DNA from: Rhodocyclaceae bacterium
GTDB taxonomy: Bacteria; Pseudomonadota; Gammaproteobacteria; Burkholderiales; Rhodocyclaceae
DNA: 64,000 nucleotides
Direction: 5' to 3'
NCBI GenBank assembly: GCA_016702335.1
Contig: JADJEF010000018.1
Location: 1 to 64,000 of the forward strand
Part shown: piece by piece, positions 37,740-46,009 of the stretch
Numbering within the stretch: the first letter of the stretch is position 1
Layout: each line of letters starts with the position of its first letter
Notes under the pieces: model-generated
The model's database searches: none
The model's input: the letters and a program-made list of their open reading frames with translations, nothing else
Told to the model about the DNA's origin: nothing
Position numbers and translations under genes: made by a program

Positions 37740-39272
37740 CTATTTGCTTGCAGGCGCTTTCTTGGCAGGAGTCTTGGCCGCCGTTTTGGCTGTCGTCTTG
37801 GTTGCGACTTTGCGCACGGGCGCTTTTTTCTGCGCCTTGACTGAGCTCTTTCTTGCGTTGGAGCGCTTGCTCGCTGACTTGCCCGACGATTTGCTCGCAA
37901 CCTTGCCTTTTGCCGCCGCTTTGCCCTTGCTCGCAGCGCTAAGGCGCGCATTCTTCGAGCGCTTGTCGGGATATTCGGCAGTTTTTGGCAAGGCGTCTGC
38001 GACGGCCTCCGATTGAAGTGCATTGGGTCCGGGCACCAGCAGCGTCATACCAGGAACGACCTTGGTGCGCTTGGTAATGCCGTTGAGACGTCTGAGCTTG
38101 GCACCGCTGATGCCAAAGCGTTTTGCGACGCTGTCGATTTTTTCCTTTGGCTTCAACTGGTGGGTATACCAGTTGGAAAGCGGCTTGGAGGTGTTCTCGT
38201 AATGTTCCAGATTGGCCATGAAGATGGCCAGTTTCTCCGCCGGTATGACCAGCGGGTTATCGTTATGGCCGGGAATGACGGGCCGGCTGTAAGCGGGGTT
38301 AAGGGCAATGAAGTCTTTGAGCGGAATTTCGGCCAGATTCGCGGCGATGCTGACGTCTACATTGCGATCCATTCCGACCGTGGCAAAGTAGGGCCGATTG
38401 GGGATCGGATCGAGGCGGAAGTTGAAAATCTGGGGATTGGCGATGATGTTTTTGATGGCCTGCAACTTGGGCACGTAATAGCGTGTTTCGTCGGGCATCT
38501 TGATTGACAGGTAATCGGTCGGCAGGCCCTTCGCGGCATTTTTCGCCATGGCCCGGGCGACCGCGCCTTCGCCCCAGTTGTACGAGGCCAGGGCCAGGTG
38601 CCAGTCGCCATTCATTTCATAGATGTTCTGCAGGTATTCCAGCGCGGCATTGGTCGAGGCGATGATGTCACGGCGCTCGTCCATCCACCAGTTCTGATTC
38701 AGATCGTAGTTCTTGCCGGTCGAGGGGATGAACTGCCACATGCCGAGGGCGCGCGCGGGCGACTGCGCCTGCGGGTTGAACGAGCTTTCGACAAATGGCA
38801 GCAGGGCCAACTCGGTCGGCATACCGCGCTTTTCGAGCTCTTCGACAATATGAAACAGATACTTGCTGGCGCGCGTGAAGGTATTGCGCAGGAGTTCGGG
38901 CCGGTTCAGGTACCACGCCTGATGCGAGGTGACGGAGGGAGTCTCCAGGTCTGGCATGCCGAAGCCGTTGCGGATGCGCTGCCAAAGATCATCCGGCGGG
39001 ATAGTCAGGTCGATGGTGGGAACGCGCGGGCCGTCATCGGCAATGTCGGCGACCGTCGCGGGCAGGCCCTCGGGAAAGGGCGGCGCAAGCGTCGGCGTCG
39101 TTGCGGCGGGCAGGGTCAGGTGCGTGCTTGCGCCACGCAGGGGCTCGGTTTCCGCCGCGAGGGACTGAGCCTGCGCGTTAGGGGCCAGCGTACACCAGGC
39201 GAGGGCAGCAAGACCAAGTCGCCTGAAACTGCGGCGTGTTGCTGCTGCCGGGAGAAATCGGAAAATGGACAT
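37740..39272 (-). CDS. mltD: Membrane-bound lytic transglycosylase D with a histone-H1-like tail
   Basis: The protein has 510 aa. A Sec signal ends near AQAQ. The GH23 lytic transglycosylase domain shows the catalytic Glu in LPFVESSFNPQAQSP (about 163), ARALGMWQFIPSTGKNYDL and LALASYNWGEGAVARA. A LysM domain lies at about 375-420 (KEKIDSVAKRFGISGAKLRRLNG). It cleaves peptidoglycan to 1,6-anhydro products. The last ~75 residues are Lys/Ala/Ser repeats (KSSGKSASKRS, AAKTPAKKAPASK), unlike E. coli MltD. No lipobox is visible, so membrane attachment is unclear. Confidence 0.92.
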   Translation of the reverse strand: MSIFRFLPAAATRRSFRRLGLAALAWCTLAPNAQAQSLAAETEPLRGASTHLTLPAATTPTLAPPFPEGLPATVADIADDGPRVPTIDLTIPPDDLWQRIRNGFGMPDLETPSVTSHQAWYLNRPELLRNTFTRASKYLFHIVEELEKRGMPTELALLPFVESSFNPQAQSPARALGMWQFIPSTGKNYDLNQNWWMDERRDIIASTNAALEYLQNIYEMNGDWHLALASYNWGEGAVARAMAKNAAKGLPTDYLSIKMPDETRYYVPKLQAIKNIIANPQIFNFRLDPIPNRPYFATVGMDRNVDVSIAANLAEIPLKDFIALNPAYSRPVIPGHNDNPLVIPAEKLAIFMANLEHYENTSKPLSNWYTHQLKPKEKIDSVAKRFGISGAKLRRLNGITKRTKVVPGMTLLVPGPNALQSEAVADALPKTAEYPDKRSKNARLSAASKGKAAAKGKVASKSSGKSASKRSNARKSSVKAQKKAPVRKVATKTTAKTAAKTPAKKAPASK

Positions 39273-39500
39273 GCTTGAACCAGGTTGTGCCGGCTCGCGC
39301 AGACTCGGCGACCGGACGCAGATTGATAAACAGGCAGCTTAGGCCTCGAAAGATGAGGCGGTTAGCACGAGCAGCCAAAGAAATTCGGCGCTAAACGCGT
39401 GCGCACCAGAGGCAAAACCATGATTCGCTCATGGCTGAACCGGGTCGAATTGTACCCTCTGGCATAGAATGACTCGTCTTCAGTCAAACGGTGGGCGGGT

Positions 39501-40010
39501 ATGGTGCAAGCAGCAATCAAAGGCAAGATCGTCATTGTTGATGACAACGACATGACTCGGGCTTTGCTGCGCGGACTCCTGGTTTCCGAGGGCTACATGG
39601 TCGTTGGTGAGGCCAACAACGGCGACGCGGGATTTGAAATGATCCTGCGAATTCGCCCAGACCTCGTCTGTCTTGACGTCAATATGCCGCGTACCGATGG
39701 CTTGACCGTACTCAAGCAGGTGCGCGACCAGTTGCCCGACCAGGTGGTGGTCATGGTTACCGGGAATACCGACCGCGATACGGTTCAGGGCGCAATTACC
39801 GGCGGTGCGGCCGGATTTATCGTCAAACCCTTCAATAGTGCCAAAGTACTTAGCTCGATTGAAGCGGCAATGAAAAAAGTGGTGACTCATCCGCGGGTTG
39901 GCGAGCAGGGGTTGCCTGTAGCGGCACCCGTTGCAGCGCCAGAGGCGGCCAGCGCGGCAGCGGCCTCGAATGCGAGCGACGCCGCCAGCGAGCCGCCAGC
40001 GCAACCCTGA
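39501..40010 (+). CDS. Single-domain response regulator (CheY-like)
   Basis: The protein has 169 aa. The receiver domain fills residues 8-125: acidic pocket IVDDND, phospho-acceptor Asp in LVCLDVNMPRTDG (about 54), Thr in MVTGNTDRD and Lys in FIVKPFNS. There is no output domain. The last 45 residues form an Ala/Pro/Ser-rich tail (APVAAPEAASAAAA). A CheY-like adaptor role, either in motility or in a phosphorelay, is inferred. No kinase or flagellar gene is nearby. Confidence 0.88.
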   Translation: MVQAAIKGKIVIVDDNDMTRALLRGLLVSEGYMVVGEANNGDAGFEMILRIRPDLVCLDVNMPRTDGLTVLKQVRDQLPDQVVVMVTGNTDRDTVQGAITGGAAGFIVKPFNSAKVLSSIEAAMKKVVTHPRVGEQGLPVAAPVAAPEAASAAAASNASDAASEPPAQP

Positions 40011-40192
40011 CAAGGCGGCGTCAGCCGCGTCAGCGACCCCATGTCGCCCGCCTTGCGCCTGAATCGGGCGAGGAGCCAAATCATCGCGTCCGCAGATTCG
40101 GGAGCCCGGTGGCCATGCCGGGAATCAGAAATTGGCGCATCGGCAGGAAATCCGTCCGTAAGATGTCAGCCACCCCATTCGCAGGAGTCATC

Positions 40193-42334
40193 ATGAAACG
40201 CATCGTCAGCATCAGCCTGGGCAGGCACGAACAGGATTTCAAGCTCAAGCTCGAGTTCCTCGGGCGACCCATGAGCATCGCCCGGCTCGGTGCCGACGGT
40301 GACCCGATTCGCGCTGGCGAACTCCTTTCGCACTGGGAAGGGCGCTGTGATGCTATCGGCATCGGGCTGGCCAGAGAGAGCGACGTGGTGGGTGCCGAGC
40401 GCTATACCAGTAGCGCAACCCAGGCATTCCTGCGCCAACCCCGGCTGGTGCCGGTGACCACCGGAGGCCGGCTGGGCGACATCTTGCAGGAATGGGCAGT
40501 GCGCCATGTGCAGGTTTCACTCGGGCACTACTTCAATAATGCCAATGTGCTGTTCTTTTCAGGCCGCTCCAGTTTCAAACTGGCGCAGACCATGTCGGAA
40601 TACACGCCCAACCTGATGTTTGCCGACCCGCTGCTCGACCTGGGCGTGCCGAAACTGCTGACTTCACTGGGTGCGCTCGAGCGTTACTCGCGCGGGGCCC
40701 ATTACGTGACCCAGTGGACCCCGCAAGGCGCGCTGAAGACGCCGGCGCTCGAGCAGTGGCGGCACTTTATTCTCCGTAAAGCCTTGCAGAAAGCGACCGT
40801 CGTGGTGGCTCCCGTGCATCTGTTGGACGAATTCGGTCTCGAAGAACTGGCGGGCAAGACCATCGTCACCGCGACAGTGAATGACGAGCGTATCGCGGCC
40901 TTCGCCGCCAAGGGTGTGCAGATGGTCGTCGATGCCGCGCCGATGCTGCAGCAGCATGTGATCGGCCCCGATCTGCTCGATGCGATGATCGTCGCTGCGC
41001 TGGATAAAGCGCCCGAGGATCTGCTCGAAGACGATTACCTCGAAATCCTCGCGGGCCTGGGGCAGGAGCCCCGCATTGTCTATCCCTGCGGGTTCCGTCG
41101 CGTCAATCGCTTCGCGTTCGTGATTCACCCCCTATCGCAGGAATACTTCAAGAAAATTCGACCGATCGACATGCTCTCGCAGGTATCACCCCCGCTGTTC
41201 ATGAATTCGCTGGAAAAGGCGATGGCCTATGCGCCGCCGTTTGTCTATTCGCGTGTGACCGGCATTGTCTCGCCGACGGGCGTCGAGGCGGAAGGGTGGC
41301 TTATTTCAGTGGGCGGCACGCCGCGCGAGATCATGCGTCACAGCCCGGAATTCACCTACCGACGTCTGCTCGCGGCGGCGGCGATGGCGAAGCGTCTGGG
41401 CGCGCAGATCATGGGCCTGGGTGCGTTTACCAAGGTCGTTGGCGATGCTGGGCTGACGGTTGCCAAACGAGCGCCCTTGCCGATCACCACCGGCAATAGT
41501 TACAGCGCTTCGGGTGCCTTGTGGGCGGCGCACGATGCCATGCTGCGTCTGGGCTTGATTCAAATCGACCACGACGGGGACAAAGTGCCGTTCAAGGCCA
41601 TGGTGGTCGGTGCCACCGGGGCCATTGGCTCGGTGTGCGCTCGCCTGCTGGCCAAGGTGGCGCGCGAGGTCTATCTGGTGTCGCCGGAGACCGCGAAACT
41701 GCTGGCGCTCAAGGAATCCATTCTCCTGGAAACGCCCGATGCTCATGTGTTTCTGTCGGCGCGTGCCGACAAGGACATCGCCGCGATGGACATGATCGTC
41801 ACCGCGACCTCGGGTGCCGGCAAGAAGGTACTGGACATCATGCAGGTCAAGCCCGGCTGTGTCATCACCGATGTCGCCCGCCCGCTCGATCTGCCCCCCT
41901 CGGAAGTCGCAAAGCGGCCCGATGTGCTGGTGATCGAGTCTGGGGAAATTCTCTTGCCCGGCGAGGTCAGCATGAAAAGCATCGGCCTGCCGCCGAACGT
42001 GGCCTATGCGTGCCTGGCCGAAACGATCGTGCTGGCGCTCGAAGGACGTTTCGAAAACTTCACTGTCGGGCGCAATATCGAGTGGGAAAAAGTGCGTGAG
42101 ATTTACAAGATGGGCATCAAACACGGCATGCGTCTGGCCGCCATTTCGGGCGTGAATGGCGTGTACTCCGACGATGACATCGCCAAGGTGCGCACCCTGG
42201 CACTCGCCGCCCGCGCCAACGTCGGGCGCCGCGCCCCGCCGTCTTTACCCCAAGTCGGCGCTGGTGACACGGCGGTGCCGCCCGTCAGGGCGACGGTTCG
42301 AGCCCCGGCAGTTGGCCGCCAGACGAGTCGGTGA
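40193..42334 (+). CDS. Two-domain reductase with acyl-ACP-reductase-like C-terminal half
   Basis: The protein has 713 aa. Start MKRIVSISLG at 40193 has AGGAG nine bases upstream. The C-terminal half (about 390-690) matches long-chain acyl-ACP/acyl-CoA reductases (AAR): LGAQIMGLGAFTKVVGD, ITTGNSYSASGALWAA, the Rossmann motif MVVGATGAIGSVCARLL and a closing LALEGRFENFTVGRNIEW. The N-terminal 350 residues are of a type I do not recognise. It may make fatty aldehydes for hydrocarbons or wax, or act on another thioester. The C-terminal tail after ARANVGRR contains a dispersed repeat (PQVGAGDTAVPP). The receiver protein just upstream on the same strand may be co-transcribed. Confidence 0.7.
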   Translation: MKRIVSISLGRHEQDFKLKLEFLGRPMSIARLGADGDPIRAGELLSHWEGRCDAIGIGLARESDVVGAERYTSSATQAFLRQPRLVPVTTGGRLGDILQEWAVRHVQVSLGHYFNNANVLFFSGRSSFKLAQTMSEYTPNLMFADPLLDLGVPKLLTSLGALERYSRGAHYVTQWTPQGALKTPALEQWRHFILRKALQKATVVVAPVHLLDEFGLEELAGKTIVTATVNDERIAAFAAKGVQMVVDAAPMLQQHVIGPDLLDAMIVAALDKAPEDLLEDDYLEILAGLGQEPRIVYPCGFRRVNRFAFVIHPLSQEYFKKIRPIDMLSQVSPPLFMNSLEKAMAYAPPFVYSRVTGIVSPTGVEAEGWLISVGGTPREIMRHSPEFTYRRLLAAAAMAKRLGAQIMGLGAFTKVVGDAGLTVAKRAPLPITTGNSYSASGALWAAHDAMLRLGLIQIDHDGDKVPFKAMVVGATGAIGSVCARLLAKVAREVYLVSPETAKLLALKESILLETPDAHVFLSARADKDIAAMDMIVTATSGAGKKVLDIMQVKPGCVITDVARPLDLPPSEVAKRPDVLVIESGEILLPGEVSMKSIGLPPNVAYACLAETIVLALEGRFENFTVGRNIEWEKVREIYKMGIKHGMRLAAISGVNGVYSDDDIAKVRTLALAARANVGRRAPPSLPQVGAGDTAVPPVRATVRAPAVGRQTSR
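42248..42276 (-). repeat. Dispersed repeat, copy 13 (in frame in the reductase tail)
   Basis: Minus-strand ACCGCCGTG, TCACCA, GCGCCGACTTGGGG; three or four changes from consensus. Translated as PQVGAGDTAV. Confidence 0.82.
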
Positions 42335-42470
42335 GCAAGTAGATGAGGTATCGCGGGAGGTTGAACAGCAAATGCGCGTGATTTTGTGAGCGTCATTTTC
42401 ATGGTTGGCATCGAAGGGCTCCCCTCTAACGGCCCCCCAGCGCGCCACCCACAGAGATTGCCATCGTCGC

Positions 42471-43115
42471 ATGCTAAACCCTGAAGAAGAGCTCCAGGTG
42501 CGAGACGCCCTTGCCAAGGTAGAAGCCGCGGCATCCCGCGTCGTTCGCCGGGCCACTGAGGCATGGCAGGCCATTGCATTCGTGAATTCGTTGCACACCA
42601 GCGTTGACGCGGTCGTCAATGCGCATACCTCGGATGAACTGCAGCCCGAGTGCAGACCCGGTTGCTGCTTCTGCTGTAGCGCAAAAGTCGAGGTATCTGA
42701 CCCCGAAGCGCTGCATATTGCCGCTGCCGTACGCTCGCTGCCTGAGGGTCGGGTCAAGTCACTCATCGAGTCGCTGCGCCTGCAACGTGAGCGTCGCCAG
42801 AGTGGCCCGGCCAACGAACGAATTCGATGCGCATTTCTCGACGGCGACCTGTGCTCCATCTACAAGTACCGGCCTGCCGTTTGCCGAAAAGCCCATTCAC
42901 TGTCGGCCGCAGCCTGTGCAACGAACCAGCCGACTCTCCCGCAGATACTGAACCTGTCACTGCAATGCGAAGTCATCATCTCGGGCACCAGTCGTGCCTA
43001 CGAAGGGCTCAATCTCCCCGCCGGCAAACACGAGTTGTCGGCCGCTGTACTGGCGGTGCTTGAGACGAGTTGTGCCGCTGAGCAGTGGTATGAGGGGCGC
43101 AAACTGCTGGAGTGA
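42471..43115 (+). CDS. YkgJ-family cysteine cluster protein
   Basis: The protein has 214 aa. The cysteine cluster CRPGCCFCC (about residues 62-70) is followed by IRCAFLDGDLCSIYKYRPAVCRKAHS, the CxxxCxxC plus CxxxxRPxxCR pattern of the YkgJ/UPF0153 family, thought to bind a metal or Fe-S cluster. ATG 42471 (MLNPEEELQV) is preferred over ATG 42405, because the upstream extension is not conserved in character. Reaction unknown. It follows the reductase by 136 bp on the same strand. Confidence 0.82.
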   Translation: MLNPEEELQVRDALAKVEAAASRVVRRATEAWQAIAFVNSLHTSVDAVVNAHTSDELQPECRPGCCFCCSAKVEVSDPEALHIAAAVRSLPEGRVKSLIESLRLQRERRQSGPANERIRCAFLDGDLCSIYKYRPAVCRKAHSLSAAACATNQPTLPQILNLSLQCEVIISGTSRAYEGLNLPAGKHELSAAVLAVLETSCAAEQWYEGRKLLE

Positions 43116-43274
43116 CGTCCTGGTGATAGCCGCGGGTATTGGCTTAATTCAGAATGAACCTAGTCTCCACGTGACTTCATGAGTAATAGAACGTCAAAAA
43201 TACCAATACTGCTAACAAACCAAACAAGACCAAGCGCTCTGAAAACGTAACAGCGGCTTTATCAGTGGGCGGTT

Positions 43275-44340
43275 TCAATGACCAAGTGCAAAAAGTGAAG
43301 CGTGATGATGCCTGAAGTCAAAAGCGTCTGCAGAGAACAATTCGGCGGGACAGTTGAAGCCGAGGGATTTGCGAGGACGCGTGTTCAATTGCCAAGCAAC
43401 GGCATCGAGCTCATCTTGAGTGAACGCACTCAAATCAGTTCCCTTGGGAAGTACTGTCTGAGCAGGCCGTTGGTGTTTTCGTTGATGCCACGCTGCCATG
43501 GGCTTGGGGATCAGCAAGGACGTCCACCCCGGTGGCCTGGCTCAAACGCTGGTGTTCAGTCATCTCTTTGCCCTGATCGTAGGTCAGCGAAAGCCGCTTC
43601 TGCGCCTCGATGCGATTGAGCACATGGCTGAAGCCACTGAGCGCGGATTCGGCACTGGCATCCTCCATCCGAGAGAGCACGTGAACAGCGTGGTGCGCCC
43701 ACCAGCGTGCCAATCGCCGAACGGTTGAACGCGCCTTTGATCAGGTCACCTTCCCAGTGGCCCGGCACCAAGCGTTCGTCCACCAGGCGGCCGGTCATGG
43801 ATGCTGACCATAGCGGGAATACGACCACGCCGGTCTTCGCCACGCGCCCGGGGCGGCGCTTGGCATGACCAAAGCGCAACCAACCAATGACCTCGGTGCG
43901 CAACTCACCACGAGGCATTGCGTAAATGGCGGTGTAGATGGTCTCGTGCGAAACCTGCAGGGAGGGTGTATCGGGATGCACAAGCGCCAGTGTGCCAGCA
44001 ATCTGCTCCGGCGAGTATCTCGCCTTGAGGTAGTGGCAAACCCGCTCCCACAACGGCGTGCCAGGTCTCAGCCGACGTTCAACGCGTGGCTTCGTCGTGC
44101 AGGCCTGCGCGCGCCGGTGCGCTTCCTCACAGCGATACCCTCCCGCCAGCAGCGGTCGCCCACGCGCTCGCTGCGACTTCGGTCGAACCCATCCGTTTCC
44201 TTCAACTCACGCGAAATCGTCGATGCGCACCGTCCCAACCCCTTGGCAATCGCCGCCGGTTTAACCCCTATCGCCAGTTGGGTTTGGATCAGCGTCCGCT
44301 CTTCAATGCTCAACTGTTGTAGTGTTTTCCCATGCAACAT
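43275..44340 (-). pseudogene. IS30-family transposase, frameshifted
   Basis: The N-terminus (LHGKTLQQLSIEERTLIQ, then GVKPAAIAKGLGRCASTISREL) is the IS30 helix-turn-helix. The core then reads in other frames: YSPEQIAGTLALVHPDTPSL, SHETIYTAIYAMPRGELR, VPGHWEGDLIKGAFNRSAIGTLV (DDE Asp), LTYDQGKEMTEHQRLS (Asp) and LNTRPRKSLGFNCPAELF at the end. At least three one-base shifts separate the pieces. The complete family protein is about 340-380 aa, so the whole gene is present. Active form cannot be judged if the shifts are sequence errors. Confidence 0.85.
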
Positions 44341-44372
44341 TTTCTCCCGATAATGTTGCACTGGTTTTTGAG
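43277..44372 (-). mobile_element. IS30-family insertion sequence
   Basis: Contains one transposase gene. Probable imperfect terminal repeats carry ACCAAGTGCAA at about 43280 and, on the other strand, ACCAGTGCAACATT at about 44352-44365. It lies between the YkgJ gene and hlyD of locus B. Exact ends and target duplication were not established. Confidence 0.7.
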
Positions 44373-44490
44373 CGCGCCGTGTCAAATTGCTTGCGAGTCA
44401 GTCGAAATATCAAAAAACCAATAATTGATCCCTCGTCCCATACCCACTTTTCCTCGCATTGTTTCATTCACGCTTGGCATCGCCATTTCC

Positions 44491-45999
44491 TTACCGCTCC
44501 CTCAAGCTCTCATTCGTATGCTGCAACAACGGACTCAAGAAATACTCAATCACCCGTCGGCGTCCCGTCTTGATCTCCACCGTCACCGCCATACCCGGAC
44601 TCAGATTGACCGTCTTGTCGTCCAAGCGCATCGTGGAGCGTGCTAGCTGCACCCGGCTGGAATAAATCAGCCCGCGCTTCTCATCATTGATCGCATCGTG
44701 CGAGACGTGCGTCACGGTCGCGGGGATGGTGCCGTACTTGGTGAAGGAGAAGGTTTCGATCTTCACTTCGGCATGTTGGTCAGGATTCACAAAGCCGATG
44801 TCCTTGTTCTCCAGGAAGGCTTCCACTTCCAGCGCATGGTCCTGCGGCACCACCATCATCAAGGCCTGCGCAGGTGTCACCACGCCGCCGACCGTATGCA
44901 CCGCCCGTTGCTGCACCGTGCCATCCACAGGCGCAATCAGCGTCAACGTCCTGCCCCGTGCCTGGTTCTTCACCAGTTCCTGGCCGTAGCTGGTCGATTT
45001 CTGCGCCGCTTCATTCAGGCTGTCCAGCGCCAGGCGTCGCGTCTCGGCCAGCAGCGCGGTGCGCTGGGCCTTGGCTTCCATGAGTGCCGCCGCCAGTTCC
45101 CGGAGCCGGCTTTGCTGGGTCGCCAGCTCGCCCTCGGTCTCGATGCGCACTTGTTCCTTTTCCAGAAAGCCGTGCTTGGAGATGAAGTTTTTGTCGACCA
45201 GGTCTTTGAAGTCCTGCGCACGTTGGCGCGCAATGGGGGCGGTTTGTTCCAGACGGCGCACGATCGTTTGCGTGGAGGCCAGCTCCGCCTCGCGCTTGGC
45301 GATCTCGGCTTCGATACGGCTTAACTTGGCCTGATATTCGCTGTATTGGCCGTCGAGCAGACGTTGCTCCTGGGCCAGGCGCTCGGCGGAGAGCGAATCA
45401 CCGTTTATCGCCGTCCCACCATCACCGACTTGCGGTGATGTCAGCACCGGCATCTTGCCACTGGTCAGACTTGCCAACAGGCCTTGCGCGCGCAAGGCCT
45501 GCAGCCGTGCCGTGAGTTCATCGTTCGCCGTGCGCGTGGTATCCGCCTGCGCATTGGTGGCATCGAGCTCGATCAGCACATCCCCCGCCTTGACCGTCTG
45601 ACCGTCGCTGACATGGATGGCCTTGACCATGGCCGTCTCCAACGGCTGGATTACTTTGGTGCGGTCACTGGGCACGATCTTGCCTTGTGCCGTGGCGACC
45701 ACGTCGATGCGCCCGAAGATACTCCAGAGCAGCGCCAGCGCCGCAAAGCTGATGATCATCCACATAGCAATGCGCGGGGCGGGTGAGACCGGGGTTTCTT
45801 GCAACTCTAATGCCGCCGGCAGGAAGGCGGCTTCGTGCGGCAGACGCGGAGCCGGGTCGAGTTGTTTTCGTTGTGCCCAGACGGCGCGGAAGATAGCGCT
45901 GTAGCGTTGCCACAGATCGCGCAGGGCTTGGGTATGAATGCGGGCAGCCGCCAGCGATGAGGTCAGCGAGGAGGTCAGGGCTGCGACTTTTGTGTTCAT
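44491..45999 (-). CDS. Type I secretion membrane fusion protein, HlyD-like (locus B)
   Basis: The protein has 502 aa. Start MNTKVAALTSS at 45999 follows GGAGACG, ten bases after the ABC gene stop. It has a short cytoplasmic N-terminus, one transmembrane segment (IAMWMIISFAALALLWSIF, about 58-76), a lipoyl-like half (GKIVPSDRTKVIQPLETAMV), a long periplasmic coiled coil (about 130-370) and the C-terminal beta-barrel with the family motif TVEIKTGRRRVIEYFLSPLL. It bridges the ABC exporter and TolC. A dispersed repeat is read in frame in the coiled-coil region as PQVGDGGTAIN. Only intact HlyD in the window, so it may serve locus A and C substrates too. Confidence 0.92.
   Translation of the reverse strand: MNTKVAALTSSLTSSLAAARIHTQALRDLWQRYSAIFRAVWAQRKQLDPAPRLPHEAAFLPAALELQETPVSPAPRIAMWMIISFAALALLWSIFGRIDVVATAQGKIVPSDRTKVIQPLETAMVKAIHVSDGQTVKAGDVLIELDATNAQADTTRTANDELTARLQALRAQGLLASLTSGKMPVLTSPQVGDGGTAINGDSLSAERLAQEQRLLDGQYSEYQAKLSRIEAEIAKREAELASTQTIVRRLEQTAPIARQRAQDFKDLVDKNFISKHGFLEKEQVRIETEGELATQQSRLRELAAALMEAKAQRTALLAETRRLALDSLNEAAQKSTSYGQELVKNQARGRTLTLIAPVDGTVQQRAVHTVGGVVTPAQALMMVVPQDHALEVEAFLENKDIGFVNPDQHAEVKIETFSFTKYGTIPATVTHVSHDAINDEKRGLIYSSRVQLARSTMRLDDKTVNLSPGMAVTVEIKTGRRRVIEYFLSPLLQHTNESLRER
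45407..45435 (+). repeat. Dispersed repeat, copy 14 (in frame in hlyD)
   Basis: ATCGCCGTC, CCACCA, TCACCGACTTGCGG. Translated on the minus strand as PQVGDGGTAI. Confidence 0.88.
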
Positions 46000-46009
46000 G
46001 GTCGTCTCC

